From assembly GCA_012656075.1 (NCBI GenBank), contig JAAKBF010000048.1, positions 558,001 to 622,000 on the forward strand: a DNA stretch of 64,000 nucleotides, written 5' to 3'. This document shows positions 34,465 to 45,757 of this stretch, piece after piece. Below the pieces are notes generated by a model. That model was given only the letters and a program-made list of their open reading frames with translations. It made no database searches and had not been told where the DNA came from. The position numbers and the translations under genes were made by a program. Each line of letters opens with the position of its first letter. Within the stretch, counting starts at the first letter, position 1. The DNA is from Phytophthora hibernalis (Eukaryota; Oomycota; Peronosporomycetes; Peronosporales; Peronosporaceae).

Positions 34465-35375
34465 TCAGACACTGTCGGTGTTAACGAATTGCGAACCTCG
34501 TCCTACATGTACAATAGTAAATACTCCAAGTACTTCGAAGTACCTTTTTATCTGCTTTTGTTGAGGAGACACTGGGATACGGTACAAATACTCTTCCACA
34601 GCCGTAGCATAGTCACTATAGAGTCCAAGATGAGGTCTTTGCTCTTCAGGTTGGTCAGCCCACCAACCAACTAGGATTGTCAACGATAGCAAGACTTTAA
34701 ACTGCTGATGGCCGTCATCATCCACCACAGACTGTTTAAGCTCGACAAGCAGTTCCGGAACAACAAAGGATCGATCTATCTGACCTAAGTTGTTTACGGA
34801 TTTCGTGATGGCACTCAAGTGCGTGGCAGATTTGCTTCGTGGTCCTTGTAATTTGTATACATGTATTTCCGTGGCAGGAGTCTGGATTGCAGCCCCTATC
34901 ACCACTTTTTCGGTGAAGGTGCGCTCGGTCCAGTGCCGTTGGTCACGAGCGCTTTCCACGCAGCTTCACTGCCTCCTAATTCATCGTCACCGCTGTCTTC
35001 ACCAGAGCTTGAGTCTACACCTGACTCATTTTTCTTAGCGTCGTCAGAACGCTCAACCAAACCGAGTGATTTGCATTCAAATGTTCTTTCAACTTTGTCC
35101 CGATTTGAACAATTCTCCAAGTCAACTCCAGAAACCGCTTCGAGCTGCTTAATTACAACGCAGTGGCCCCATGCTTCGTGTAAATGAGCAGTACTATCAC
35201 GTCTCCCGCGGGTTTGTACTTTAGAAGATGTTGGTCCAACGTCCTCCTGTCTCTTTCGCTTCCTCTCCAATGGCGATACTTCGATCTCCGTGCCAATCTC
35301 CATCACCTTCTTCTCCAGCACTCGGTTCAATCCCATGGTAGCGTCCATCATTGCCCTCAAACTGTCACTTCGAAA
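34465..35375 (-). pseudogene. Coiled-coil family member C, lacking first part and last exon
   Basis: SDSLRAMMDATMGLNRVLEK and IEVSPLERKRKRQEDV match member D at 63318. Identity begins abruptly at AGTGACAGTTTGAGGG near 35375; upstream sequence is unrelated and has no start. An acidic hinge (SSSGEDSGDDELGGSE) and the helical C-terminal domain (VVPELLVELKQSVVDDDGHQ, GLYSDYATAVEEYL, PQQKQIKR) follow. The equivalent of exon 4 is absent: the sequence runs from the conserved donor into member B within 60 bases. So C and B seem to have been joined by a deletion or unequal exchange. Confidence 0.6.
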
Positions 35376-35380
35376 GTCTC

Positions 35381-35984
35381 ACAGCGGTACGTCAAGTCTT
35401 CAACATTTTAATGTCGTCAGGGACACCCACTCACTTGAATACGTTGCCGTTATGCAGAGTGCCTACTACCCTTTTGAATTTGTTTCCATCGGAGATTCGT
35501 CCAGAGTTCGTCTACCCACAGGGTCTCTAGTCAAAACGGAAGCAGGATGTGATGCACATTGGGTTACGGTGGAAGTTTCTAGCATTTGGTGATAACTCGT
35601 ACGGTACGACGTGTAGTTAACCAGCTTCTGGGGCCGCTAATATTTTGAGGACGAGATGTGCTGGACGTAACGGAACAGTATACATGTATAGCTGCATGGG
35701 TAGCACCACCACCAAACTGGTGGCGTCGACGGGGCCGTTGGGATTTTAACTATAGCATGACCAACCCGCTTCATGCTCTCTGGAGTCTGAACGATAATAA
35801 CCCTGTCCATGATCGAAACAAGCATAGCACTCTTATGCCAATGGTGTGACCTTAGCTTCTGATGCAGTGTGAAAACAGCCGCAGTGTTCCAATATTGTTG
35901 TGGCTTTTGTCGCGTCTCGCCTACGATGGCGGTTAACAAGTTGCAAGAGCATTCTTCAATTCGCAGCATCACTTCGAGATAAAG
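35381..35984. other. Upstream region of the membrane protein gene
   Basis: No coding frame with support. It carries the promoter of the gene at 35985 by position only. Confidence 0.25.
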
Positions 35985-38138
35985 ATGGAAGACAAAGACT
36001 TCGTCGACTTCTCCAAGTCCCGGCCAAGGCTCAAGCCGAGCATGTCCCAAAGGACCCTCACCTCGGTGAACAAAACCCTCCGACCACCCGAAGACACGCC
36101 ACTCATGCGCTTTATCCTAGTGATGCACCGGCTAGCAGTATTCGGTGTTGCAATTCTGTATGTTGAGATCTCGCTCCATTCTTTATCGACGGCAATGTTA
36201 ATTCTCCACGGCTCGGTCTCGCATGACTTGCCTATTGTGACGCATACATCAGATTTGATCGCGGGCTACGCCGGTACCACAATGATCGAACAAAGTCCTC
36301 TCGTTCAAGAAGTACTCCAAGGATCTACAACCCCACGCAACAACTCCCTTTATCTCGAGACGATCACTACGCAGTCTAATACAGGGTGCTCAGACGCACC
36401 GAATTTCAACGTCGAGATCTACAGCAACGAGTTTTTACGCTTCATATTTTCAAGACTGCAGATGCATGCGTCTCACAATTTATCATTCGTGACGGAACTT
36501 GAGTTGGTAACGCCGGTGATCGACTGCACGTTTAGTCTGCTTGCGTCGGCAGATCGAACTGCTGCTCGCGTGTACTACCTCGCGCGTCAGAAGAGTAACT
36601 CAACGGACATGGTTTTGCTCTCAACGTCGCTGTCTGTTCAGGACTACGAGGTGGGCAAACAATTCCAGAGGGGACCTGGTTTGATACTTGTGGTCACTGC
36701 TATCAATGACATGCGGGCTACGACTGTGGATCACCAAATCGCTGTTGCGCTCAACTACCCGTACGTGGCCGAACCAGTATTCGCGTACTCTGAGTTGAGG
36801 GGCATCGACAGCGATAATTACTGGCAGCTCGAAAGTTTGTCAAACCCACGCAACCAAGATCCTGCTAAGTATGTTCGGATGGCTCGCCGCTTTGGACGCT
36901 ACCTTAGTGACCCGACCGCGCAGTCAAACATTGAGATGGCACATTTGGAACTGTCAACAGATCCAGTCACCGAACTGAGTAGCTGGAGTTGGCACAGCCG
37001 GGCAGTACTCCACGACTCATGGGCCTGGACACATGCAATTCACGGCATCTTCGCGATCAACGTGATCTTCAACTTGTTCGTACTGCTTTTCGTGACATAT
37101 CGACGCATGCGCATGGGCCACATCTGGGTGGGAGACGCATTTTCCACGATCTCCAATATGATGTTCTACAGAGGCGTACTCGTCGTGATATGCAATCAAC
37201 TGAACGGCTACTGGACGATCACGAAGATGTGCATCTCGATCGGAGACTCCATCACGGGTCAGCATGCCATTTACTATCGACCGGAGCTTGTGCATGCGGA
37301 TCTACTGGCGGTGTTCATGAACGTGGCAAGTTTGCTAACTTACGTTGGACGCGAACGTGTAGATCCATTGCTAGCATTTCTGATATTCGAGGTGGGCTGG
37401 GGATATCGCGTGGAGCTGGCAAAATTATTCCCCGGGTTGAGAAAAGAAATCGCAAGCTTCGCTGTGGCGGACGCTACAAATGGTTTACTCGATGTGAGTT
37501 CTGGCCTAGGGATGTTATCACCGATGGAACTTATGACTGCATATCCTGTCGTGGGGAGTCGGCAGTCTGTTGTCTTCTCAGCCGTGATTTCAATCTTTAG
37601 CCCCATCATTTTGATAGCAGCTTACGTCGCCCTACGAAAAGCGGCACGATACGTGAAATCCCCGCAGAGTGAAGACAAAGACGCTTCTAGTCGACGGTCA
37701 AGTGCTTACACGCAAGGACAGCAGGAGAGCGACCTCACGTCTTTCGAGACAGCGACGGGTGCAGCACTCAGCAAGCGTTTTGGCGTGATCTCGAGCTATG
37801 ACAATTATCTGGAGCGCGAGAACCAACTCACCGCCACAATCGATGCTGTCTACGGCAATGGATTCCTCGTTGCCAACGGCAAATTCTTGATTGGTGCCCA
37901 AGATCTACTCCCTTTGATTCTGATGAAGGTGACTCGTATCCGCTTCACCAACATTTTTGTGTACGAGATCATGGAGAAAAGCTCAGTTAACGAGACCGCA
38001 CGACTCGTGTATCCAGCGACCATCTCGTGGGACGACTTGAGGCATCTCGACGTCACCCCTCTCCCTAGCTTTGCCATAACCATATTTTTTTATCAACATT
38101 TAAGCATCCGCTTTTTTCACCCGACGCAGACCTCTTAA
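35985..38138 (+). CDS. Polytopic membrane protein, oomycete hypothetical
   Basis: A single intact frame of 717 residues. Family not named. A cytosolic N-terminal tail of about 42 residues is followed by a first membrane segment (about 43-75, FILVMHRLAVFGVAILYVEI). A large, probably lumenal or extracellular domain with several N-glycosylation sequons (NNS, NLS, NST) spans about 76-345. Further membrane segments are near 352-375 (IFAINVIFNLFVLLFV), 390-405, 435-455, 460-475 and 530-552 (VFSAVISIFSPIILIAAYVA). A Ser-rich cytosolic tail follows with SRRSSAYTQGQQE. The final residues after DVTPLPSFAI look unlike the rest and may reflect truncation by rearrangement near 38080. Receptor or transporter function cannot be assigned. 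Confidence 0.75.
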   Translation: MEDKDFVDFSKSRPRLKPSMSQRTLTSVNKTLRPPEDTPLMRFILVMHRLAVFGVAILYVEISLHSLSTAMLILHGSVSHDLPIVTHTSDLIAGYAGTTMIEQSPLVQEVLQGSTTPRNNSLYLETITTQSNTGCSDAPNFNVEIYSNEFLRFIFSRLQMHASHNLSFVTELELVTPVIDCTFSLLASADRTAARVYYLARQKSNSTDMVLLSTSLSVQDYEVGKQFQRGPGLILVVTAINDMRATTVDHQIAVALNYPYVAEPVFAYSELRGIDSDNYWQLESLSNPRNQDPAKYVRMARRFGRYLSDPTAQSNIEMAHLELSTDPVTELSSWSWHSRAVLHDSWAWTHAIHGIFAINVIFNLFVLLFVTYRRMRMGHIWVGDAFSTISNMMFYRGVLVVICNQLNGYWTITKMCISIGDSITGQHAIYYRPELVHADLLAVFMNVASLLTYVGRERVDPLLAFLIFEVGWGYRVELAKLFPGLRKEIASFAVADATNGLLDVSSGLGMLSPMELMTAYPVVGSRQSVVFSAVISIFSPIILIAAYVALRKAARYVKSPQSEDKDASSRRSSAYTQGQQESDLTSFETATGAALSKRFGVISSYDNYLERENQLTATIDAVYGNGFLVANGKFLIGAQDLLPLILMKVTRIRFTNIFVYEIMEKSSVNETARLVYPATISWDDLRHLDVTPLPSFAITIFFYQHLSIRFFHPTQTS

Positions 38139-40069
38139 AACTAGGATTTGTGTTACGAGAAAGTGCCTCAATACTAGGGATCGGCCGATACTGGAGCTAT
38201 TTAACTCAAGGCGAATGCATATTATGCATTTTTGATTTCCACCTTTGAGACTGTCATTAAGTGCTCCAATAATGCAATGGTGAGTTTCCGCGCCATCACT
38301 CGTCTATTTGGTATTTTTGGCGAAGCATTGGGAAATGCTCGGCTTGGTAAACCCTCTAAGCGTCTGGTAGGTCGCTACTTGCGTACGCTTGTTGCAATCA
38401 ATATGGCCATCCGTGCTTGGGCCTCTTCATTGATGGTCCACGGAGCTACGCATTATGCGTAGCAGACGTCCGGGTTATGTTTGAGTTCCACGCACATCTA
38501 CAACTTGAGCAACCATGCCCTGGAGGGCCAGCTTCGAGCGAAGTAATTCATTAGCGTGCCGTAGTTCCTCTGTCGACGAGATCGCTAGCGCAGTCAAGTC
38601 GCATTAGTGATTCATTTGGTTTCGTAAGATGAATATTTCGGTTTGACCGGAATCGTAATCTTTTCTCGAAAATCCAGAGTCTACCATCCGCAGTAGATTA
38701 AGACAAAACACCTCAATGATATGATATCACTTATTATCTGCAGCAGATGATTTATCCAGACCATTCGAGCAACATTTTGGATGATTTTCTTCGAGCAACA
38801 CACTACCGTAAAGCTCGGATCCATTAAGACACCGATTCAATGCGACAGTGGTAAAAACTAAATACAACTATTTTGAAATGACTTGGAAATTGTATTTTTA
38901 CGATCGTAAAAACCAAAATTGTCCTTGAATTTTGAAAACTTTGATAATGCAAGCGACCTTTTACCACTGTCTCATTGAATCCGAACTTTACGGTACTACC
39001 GAGCACCGTGTACATACGTATGGATAATTCCGTATGTTTGGAATGCACTCCAGAGAAGCGCGTGCCCAGTAAATAGAAAAATGATGATGCCATATCATTT
39101 TGGTCATTCTTAGAGTTGCATTGCCGACTTATCTTCTCACATTCAAGCAAGACTACGTACATGTACAAAATCTAAAATCGCATCATTCACAGAAACTTAT
39201 TCGTGCAATGTGAACGAAACAATTCCTGCAGCTATCTCGGCCAACACAATTTAAGGAAATTATCTCGCCCGTGGCCTAGGGACACACGGTGAGAAAGTTA
39301 CACGCGTTAGGAGGGGTTTAGTTTGAGTAAATATGCAGGTATGATTGGCATAGTTACATGTAGCAACCGTTTAATTAGACGCGAAGTGATGCTAGATCGA
39401 CGAATTTAGGATTCCTTCAACACTCCTTCAACCAACATATTGCTAATACTTTGAAGTACAGCTTATTTTTCGCCTTCATTTGAGTTTCGTTCCTATCAGT
39501 AAGTATCTCCTAATCAATACAACAATCCAAAAATGTCGTACATGAATATGAAGTGAATTTTGCACGACGAATCCCACATCCGTTTCTCTGTATACACTCA
39601 CTGTGAAACTTACCAAGTAAAATCCAGAGCTGTTCCGTGCGAAGTCGCGGCCTTGTCAAACATTTTACCTATTTGAATGGATCTCACTATGAGAGAGCCG
39701 AGAAATTTGAGGTCTCAGTTACAACTTAGGCTGCGCATAACCCGCGGCATAATCCACAGCATACAAAAGTCAACATTGATTACAAATGCCTAGTTTGCCT
39801 TTCAGTCGGACTTCCGCCCGATCCATCTAGGTTTTCTAGGCAAATTGCCTAGTTTTAAGAGCGGGAACATGGGTACATTCCAGCGCTGATTGGCTGGATA
39901 TTCGGCTCTTCCGCTCACTTGCGGGACTTCAGGTCAGGGGCGAGTGGTTTGTACCCATAGGAGATGAGCGCTGGCCTTGTTTTGACTTGCGGGACGTCAG
40001 GCTTTTATTGGCAACTTGCTGACGTTCTCAGTTGTGAATCTGCCTCTGAGTGTAAGAAAGAGTATCGAC
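38139..40069. other. Intergenic region with one MITE
   Basis: Besides the element at 38806-38993, a 76-codon frame at 38232 has no known motif. The 39180-40000 part is AT-rich and contains a repeated CTTGCGGGAC string (39919 and 39987). Confidence 0.3.
38806..38993. mobile_element. MITE with CCGTAAAG ends, TA target
   Basis: 188 bp between TA (38804-38805) and TA (38994-38995). Ends CCGTAAAGCTCGGAT and ATCCGAACTTTACGG are inverted repeats that continue inward to GACAGTGGTAAAA; the left arm carries a short tandem duplication (CGGATCCATTAAGACA then CCGATTCAATGCGACA). A perfect 18-bp palindrome TTTTTACGATCGTAAAAA sits at 38895-38912. The first five bases CCGTA match the pogo-type element at 52281. 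Confidence 0.85.
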
Positions 40070-42240
40070 ATGGGGCAGTCGCAGACAAAGATGAAGGAGA
40101 TTGGGGATTTCGGGGAGTTACTGCGTGATGGATCCCCACGGGAGAGAGAACATGCTGGTTGGACGCTACTAAATTTGCTGAATTACGACGGCGATCTTGA
40201 GAGTTTCGCGACAGCAGGAGGAATTCCTCCGCTAGTGAGTTTGGTGAAATTCGGCAGAAAGAGACGGCTGCTGCCGCACTAATGAACCTGTCGTTAAACA
40301 CTATTAACCTAGAGAAAATCACAGTAGCCGGAGGGATTGCTCCGTTGATTGCGTTGATACGGGATGGCAACGATGCCCAGAAGGAGGTGGCTGCTGAAGC
40401 ACTCGAACCTGGCAGTGAACGATGCAAACAGAGATACCATATCAGTAGCCGGAGGGATTGCGCCGTTGGTTGCGTTGATACGAGACGGCAACGACATGCA
40501 GAAGAAATACAGTGCTGGGGCGTTGTGGAATCTTACGTATCATAGTGCCGAAATGGGACGTAAAATGCTTGATGACAAAGGTGTGATGGACAGTTTAATC
40601 ACACTCATGTTCAAAGGATCTCCTGTACAACAAGAAAGGGCTGCAGGCGTCTCGGGATTTTTAACGCAACACCTTGACCCCGCAACAAAGGCGAACATTA
40701 TTTCGTACGGCGGCATAGAAGCACTGCTTTCGCTTGTTCACAAATCTGATAATGGATGGAGACAAAGGGGCTTGACAGCTCTTCTGGGGTTTTGTGACAA
40801 TAGTGATAAAGACGTACGTGCTGTTGTAGAGAAAGCGAGTGGTCGCGAAATATTAACCAAGGTGATGCAGAGTGGTGATAAAACCAACCAAAACTTGGCA
40901 GGACAAGTGTTGACTTGGCTGGAGAGTAACCTATATGAGGTTTCAACTCTTTGCAAAGCGGTGGGTGAAGCTGAGCCGCTGTCTCGCCACGTACTAGAGC
41001 GATTGCAGTCACTTTTGGATCGTGGGGTTTATAGCATTGCAACTTTAAAGACTCGGCTCCGTTCACTTTTAGTAAGCAATCGAAGCACGTCGGGTGTGCT
41101 TCGTTTGGTTGGAGTGCGTTCATTAGCGGACGGACTCGCCGTCTTGCATCGGGAAATTGACGAGCTAGACTGTCAAGGCAGGAAATGTTTGTGGCAATCG
41201 CGATGGGAGACCGAGCATACAGCAATGAAACATCAGCTATTTGATTGCAATATCCCCAGTTTACTCAAAGACCTTAATGGTACCGATGCTCAAACTGAGG
41301 CACTGACATTGCTAGCTCACGAAATTGGGCACAACAAAAATTTCTACTCGAAAGACGAACGGAAGTTTCTGTACGCTGTTGTGAGTCATGTAGTTGGTTT
41401 CTCTGGATTAGATGTTCCGACAGAACAAAAGTGGTTTATCGGACGTCACGAAATTCAGGTGGAGGATGAATCCTTTAATCGTGGGTCATTCGGACAGATC
41501 TATCACGGAACGTACATGAACGCGTCCGTTGTCGTTAAATGCGTCGAGATCTCGTCGGAGAGTAACCGAATTGATTTTCTACGGGAGGTGAACGTTTGGC
41601 ACGAAGCAAGCCGTCACCCCAACATTGTTCAGCTTTATGGAGCCTGTCACGTTGGCACTCCCTCTTTATGATATGCAAGTACATCGCTGGGGGATCTCTG
41701 CCCGAATACCTGTACCGACAAGAGAAAGCTCGTCGATCATGCGCATGGAAAGCTCTGCTCGGTGTAACGCACGGCCTTCAACTACTGCACAGCAGAGGAA
41801 TCGTTCATGGTGATCTGAAGGGCAACAATATCTTGGTGGAGGGTGATACCGGTACTGCCATGCTCACTGACTTCGGAATGAGCTTCTTTGGCTCGGAGTC
41901 TGGACCTCGTTTTGAAAACCTTGGTGCGATTCGTTGGCGTGCACCAGAGTTCATATCAACCGGAAAAGCGTCGTTTGAGGCAGACGTAAATTCACTCGGC
42001 ATGTGCATCGTAGAAGCCGTGACAGGACGGTTGCCGTGGGAGTTAGTACCTGATATTTCTGTGACGTGGCATCACCAACACGGCATATTTTTACAACGAC
42101 CTGATTGCATGTCCGACGAAGAGTGTGCGTTGGTGTGTGCGATGTGCGAGTTCGATCCGACGAAGCGAATGAAGCTTGATGCAGTTGAGAAGCATATCAA
42201 ACAGTTTTGGGATATGGAGGAGAATGTCAAAGCTAGCTGA
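40070..42240 (+). CDS. Armadillo-repeat protein kinase (TKL-like)
   Basis: 724 residues after restoring one base near 40251, two near 40403 and one near 41667; the frame then closes exactly. The N terminus MGQSQTK has a Gly2 that could be myristoylated. Three to five armadillo units follow (AGGIPPLVSLVKFG, AGGIAPLIALIRDGND, AGGIAPLVALIRDGND), then a helical region, then a kinase domain from about residue 470. Kinase landmarks: glycine loop RGSFGQIYHG, VVVKCVEI with the ATP-binding Lys, VHGDLKGNNIL (catalytic Asp present, HRD Arg replaced by Gly), DFGMS, RWRAPE and GRLPWELV. So it should be active. TKL kinases with scaffold repeats are expanded in oomycetes. The repeat units at 40320 and 40440 are near-identical DNA, a recent duplication. 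Confidence 0.88.
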
Positions 42241-42780
42241 CGACCGCCTCCACCGTGATTCAAATGGCCGAGTTGTTTGTTGCAAGCGAAATGCATCCTG
42301 CTACTTTAGTCAAACAAATACTGTTCGAGGGGGCGGGGTTTCTTTTCGGTATCGTTAGTCACAAGTACATGTCCTTTTCCAGCCCGAGTTCGTCATGAGC
42401 AAAGTGCATTCGGCGAGATCGAACGCAAAATCGTGAAGAGTAACATCAAATGTACGTAGCTCTTGATGAACTTAGGCTGGAAAGGCAAGTACTACGAAGT
42501 ACAATGAAGCACAACACTATGTTTACCTGGTTTTCTACTGTGGCTCGGTGCCTGCGTCCGAAGCGATATTCGTGCGATGGATCTGCATTTCGCCTGCTGC
42601 TTAACGCCCACAGAAACCCTGCTGAACAAGCGACCAAACTTACAAGTTTGCATTTTTCATGAATAGATAGTGTACCGCGACGGAAAAATATTATTTCCGA
42701 GCAAATGGCGGTTTTGCAAGCAAACGAAGTAAGTCAAGCAAATTTAACTGCTTATCGAGGCTGTTATTCAAGCATCAGAG
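42241..42780. other. Intergenic, no feature recognised
   Basis: No coding or repeat signal that I can support. Confidence 0.25.
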
Positions 42781-43608
42781 TAATGTGGTGACCCAGGGCG
42801 CGTCACTGGGGTTGATCACCTTCTGCAGGACGATCACTTCGTAGCGTAGGTGCCATTGCAGGGCAGTACACACGTAGTGATAGGTAGCAGTAAGTTAACC
42901 AAATAAAGGAAGTAACACTTGTACGCGCCGGGCAAAAGCCGCGACAAGAACGCAGGCTACAGGATAGCTCTCTTGTTCAGTGTGCGCAGCACGCTGTGAA
43001 AGCCGAAGTAAGAGCAAGAGAGACTGCCCCGCCGTAGCGCCGCGTTCCACAGTTTGTGTATTTGTAGCATACAATCACAAGGTAAGTCAATAGAGTAGAG
43101 CAGTCAGCAGGATAGCTCACAATCCGGGCCGCTGTTGACCAACAGTGTGTCCGTCCGTAGGCCGCCGCTAATCTGCATGTTGAGCGCGCATCTGGACGCA
43201 CACGGTCGAGTATCACGCAGTGACGCCGTGTGTGTTCTGGTGCACGCCGTTGTATGATTGTCTTTGGGATGGGTAGCTTGCAGCTACCTGTCTTGAAGAC
43301 AGCAAGTCTGCAAGTCCGCATCTTGGGCTCTTGGGCTCTTGGCACTTGGTCGGGCTCAAGGTGCTGGCAATCAACAAAGTAGTTCGCAGTCCGCCGTCCC
43401 ACTGTGGGCCTACAGCTCACACTCCCACTTGATCTCATCAGTGGGCGACGCAGCGATGTGATCACACTGCATGTGCAATCCGCACATCGCAGCGCCTCAC
43501 TTTTAAGCTCCAAAGCGGCGCAATCCGTAGTCCACAGTAGATAGCAGTCTACATCGCACTCCCACTCGATCCCATCGCCATCATCAACGCAGTTGTAGTA
43601 GTAGGTCG
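42781..43608 (-). repeat. Probable 3' non-coding/LTR region of a second copia family
   Basis: Lies directly downstream of the RNase H fragment at 43609-44060 on the same strand. Candidate start TGTTGGTCAACAGCGG (minus strand, about 43146) and candidate end CACCACA near 42785 would fit TG...CA. There is no second LTR in the window to compare, so the limits are guesses. GC content differs from the AT-rich flanks. Confidence 0.35.
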
Positions 43609-44060
43609 CTAGGTTAGCACCGTGCCACAGGCACAGTAGTAGCAGTAGTCGTAGAGTCCGGCGTAGCCGCAGCAGTAGTAGCAGGTAAGTACAATTGGCA
43701 ACACCTTCATCGCTTTGCGAAAGCGAGTGAATTTGAGAACAGCCAGCGCCTTGGTCATAATGTCAGCCACCATGTCCTCGGTGCCAACGTGCTGCGTCGT
43801 GAGCCGCTTGAGCTCCACGTTAGGCCGCACCATGTGGTGTTTGTTGTCAATGTGTTTCGACTTTGAATGTTTCCCAGGTTTCGCAGTCAGCGCAATTGCT
43901 CCTTGGTTGTCACCGAGTAGCAGCGGCACATGATGCTTCCATTCCAGCTCCTTGCATAGGCCAGCAAGCCACAGCAAATCCTTAGTTGCCTCCGCCATCG
44001 CAACGTACTCAGCCTCACAGGTACTGAGGGCATTTATCTCTTGTTTCTCAGCGACTCTTC
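43609..44060 (-). pseudogene. RNase H end of a second copia family
   Basis: EINALSTCEAEYVAMAEATK, LLLGDNQGAIAL and HIDNKHHMVR are the copia RNase H signatures, and TEDMVADIMTKAL closes the domain. Sequence is clearly unlike the family at 1-3802 and 45758-51297. Only the last part of pol is present; the reading frame upstream of about 44060 (DGLGDNRLGESWT) is unrelated, so the copy is 5'-truncated. Confidence 0.85.
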
Positions 44061-44326
44061 GCCCACATCCAAATTTATCCCCCAGTTGGTATATCTCCCT
44101 CGAGGCATATTCTCGCCAAGTCGACTTTCGCCGAGTCCAACTTTCGCCGAGTCGATTATCGCCGAGTCCGTCCATCGCTGAGTCTGAGTCCAGCTAAGTG
44201 CGGTTCCCGATCAAGTCCGTTCCCTGTTGAGTGCTATGTAGTGTATCCACTTGATCCTCTTGAGTGCGATGTACCTACTGGTCCAGCTTAGGCATCCCTA
44301 GTGTAGGGCCAAAAATCTGGATTTCC

Positions 44327-44767
44327 CTACACCACATTGCACTGATCGATCATATCCGCGTCAAAAGCTATCTTGACTTTGATCTTGTCGTAAATTAAGC
44401 CAACCATAACCAGGAACGCTGAACAAAGTACACCAACTGAGCAACAAAACATGCCAATCATGTTCTTCCACCGATAAGGATATGACAATCGCCTTAAAAC
44501 GATGCAGAACGCCTCCACGTTGGGAACATTGACGCCTTGAGCCGTCGGGATGAGCGCAGGAATTCTCAGGAAGCCGTGAATGTCTTGGCCTTGCTGGCGT
44601 TTCTGGCGAACGCGATACCAGCAGATTGCTTCTGGAGTCGATTGCAAATTGAACGTGACCGCCGGTATGGGTATCTGTTCCTCAACCTCCTTATCTATTT
44701 CTGCGTGGATCAGCTGGGCAAGGATGTCTTCATCTTCCTCCATCAGCGCAGCCTGCAAGACCTCCAT
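44327..44767 (-). pseudogene. N-terminal fragment of a Harbinger-like transposase
   Basis: The segment ending at IHGFLRIPALIPTA, then PNVEAFCIVLRRLSYPYRWK and NMIGMF, follows the conserved N-terminal block of PIF/Harbinger-like DDE proteins found in oomycetes and fungi. The preceding residues are acidic (MEEDEDILAQLIHAEID). A hydrophobic read-through follows and the DDE domain is absent. A small palindrome TGTAGGG...CCCTACA lies at about 44304-44334, next to the 3' end. Confidence 0.55.
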
Positions 44768-45757
44768 TCATGCTTCAAACTTGCCTTGACCTCTCAAATA
44801 AAATCACTTCAACGAGAGTGGTGGTCATTTTGTTCGTGTTGCTTGGCTTAATGCAAACTTTTAGTGGAAGTTTGCTAAATTTCTCATGTTCTATTACATT
44901 ATCATTATCGGGAACCCAATTGGAGATAATCGAAAACGTGATGCAATGCACGAAATTAATCCTCTCTATTGTTCTACCACATTTATTATTATTGTCCTAG
45001 ACAAAGAGATGTATTAGGATTCATAATTACAAAATCAGCATCAAAATGAAATGGAATTTGCTGACCAAATGCCATGGCATTTCAGCAACAAATAATGTTT
45101 TTGCAAAAGGGGTATCAGAATCAATCTAAAACTGCTTATTTCACCAGAATGGTGGCCGTGAAAGCTCGTGGACGCCGCCAAGACCTGCAAGCGGCACGTG
45201 GACGCCGCCAAGACCTGCAAGCGGCACGTGGACAACGCCAAGACCTGCAAGTGCCGCCTGTGGACGCCGCCAAGACCAGTAAGTGGCTCGTGGATGCCGT
45301 CAAGACTAGCTAGGGTACGTGGACGTAGCCGAGAGCAGCATTTGTCGCTTTCCATGCCGAAGACTAGCGAGCGGCAGCGCCTCATTGGTGAGGTGAACTT
45401 CCAAGCGCTTTCAACCCTTTAAGAAGAGCTGTACGAAGACCATCTCTTTTTAACGGCCGGACGAAGTATTTTACGATGAAGAGGAGCCGCACGAGATTCT
45501 GCGACACATATGTGCGAGAACAAAAAGATGAATTTCGCTTTACATTATTTTCTGAACACAGACGACAAAGATTTTTGACAGCTAGCTTGAGCCTTGAAGC
45601 AGTCGTTCTATCTTGGTACATGTAGTCCACCATTTGTTGCGTGCTGGCACCTTCTGTGGCAGACGGTTTTAATCGGTGCTGCGAAGATGGTTTGGTCTCA
45701 ATCCAATTGACGAGTTGTACATCATAGTTCTGTAATGAGGGAAGAACCTTCGCAGGA
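44768..45757. other. Gap with tandem repeat and unassigned ORF
   Basis: Contains the minisatellite at 45168-45339. A 132-codon minus-strand frame at 45382-45780 has no recognised motif and its end overlaps the copia breakpoint, so it is not called as a gene. Confidence 0.3.
45168..45339. repeat. 30-bp tandem repeat, about 5.7 copies
   Basis: Units begin GTGGACGCCGCCAAGACCTG. The first two are identical, the third to fifth diverge and vary from 29 to 32 bp, the last is partial. GC-rich in AT-rich surroundings. Spacers are absent, so it is a minisatellite and not a CRISPR array. Confidence 0.9.

Noticed and set aside
33794..34674. Pro/His-rich plus-strand frames up to 256 codons
   Set aside because: Antisense to coiled-coil members B and C, whose strand is fixed by homology to member A and by conserved introns.
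45168..45339. CRISPR-like repeat
   Set aside because: Units are contiguous without spacers and the genome is eukaryotic; it is a minisatellite.
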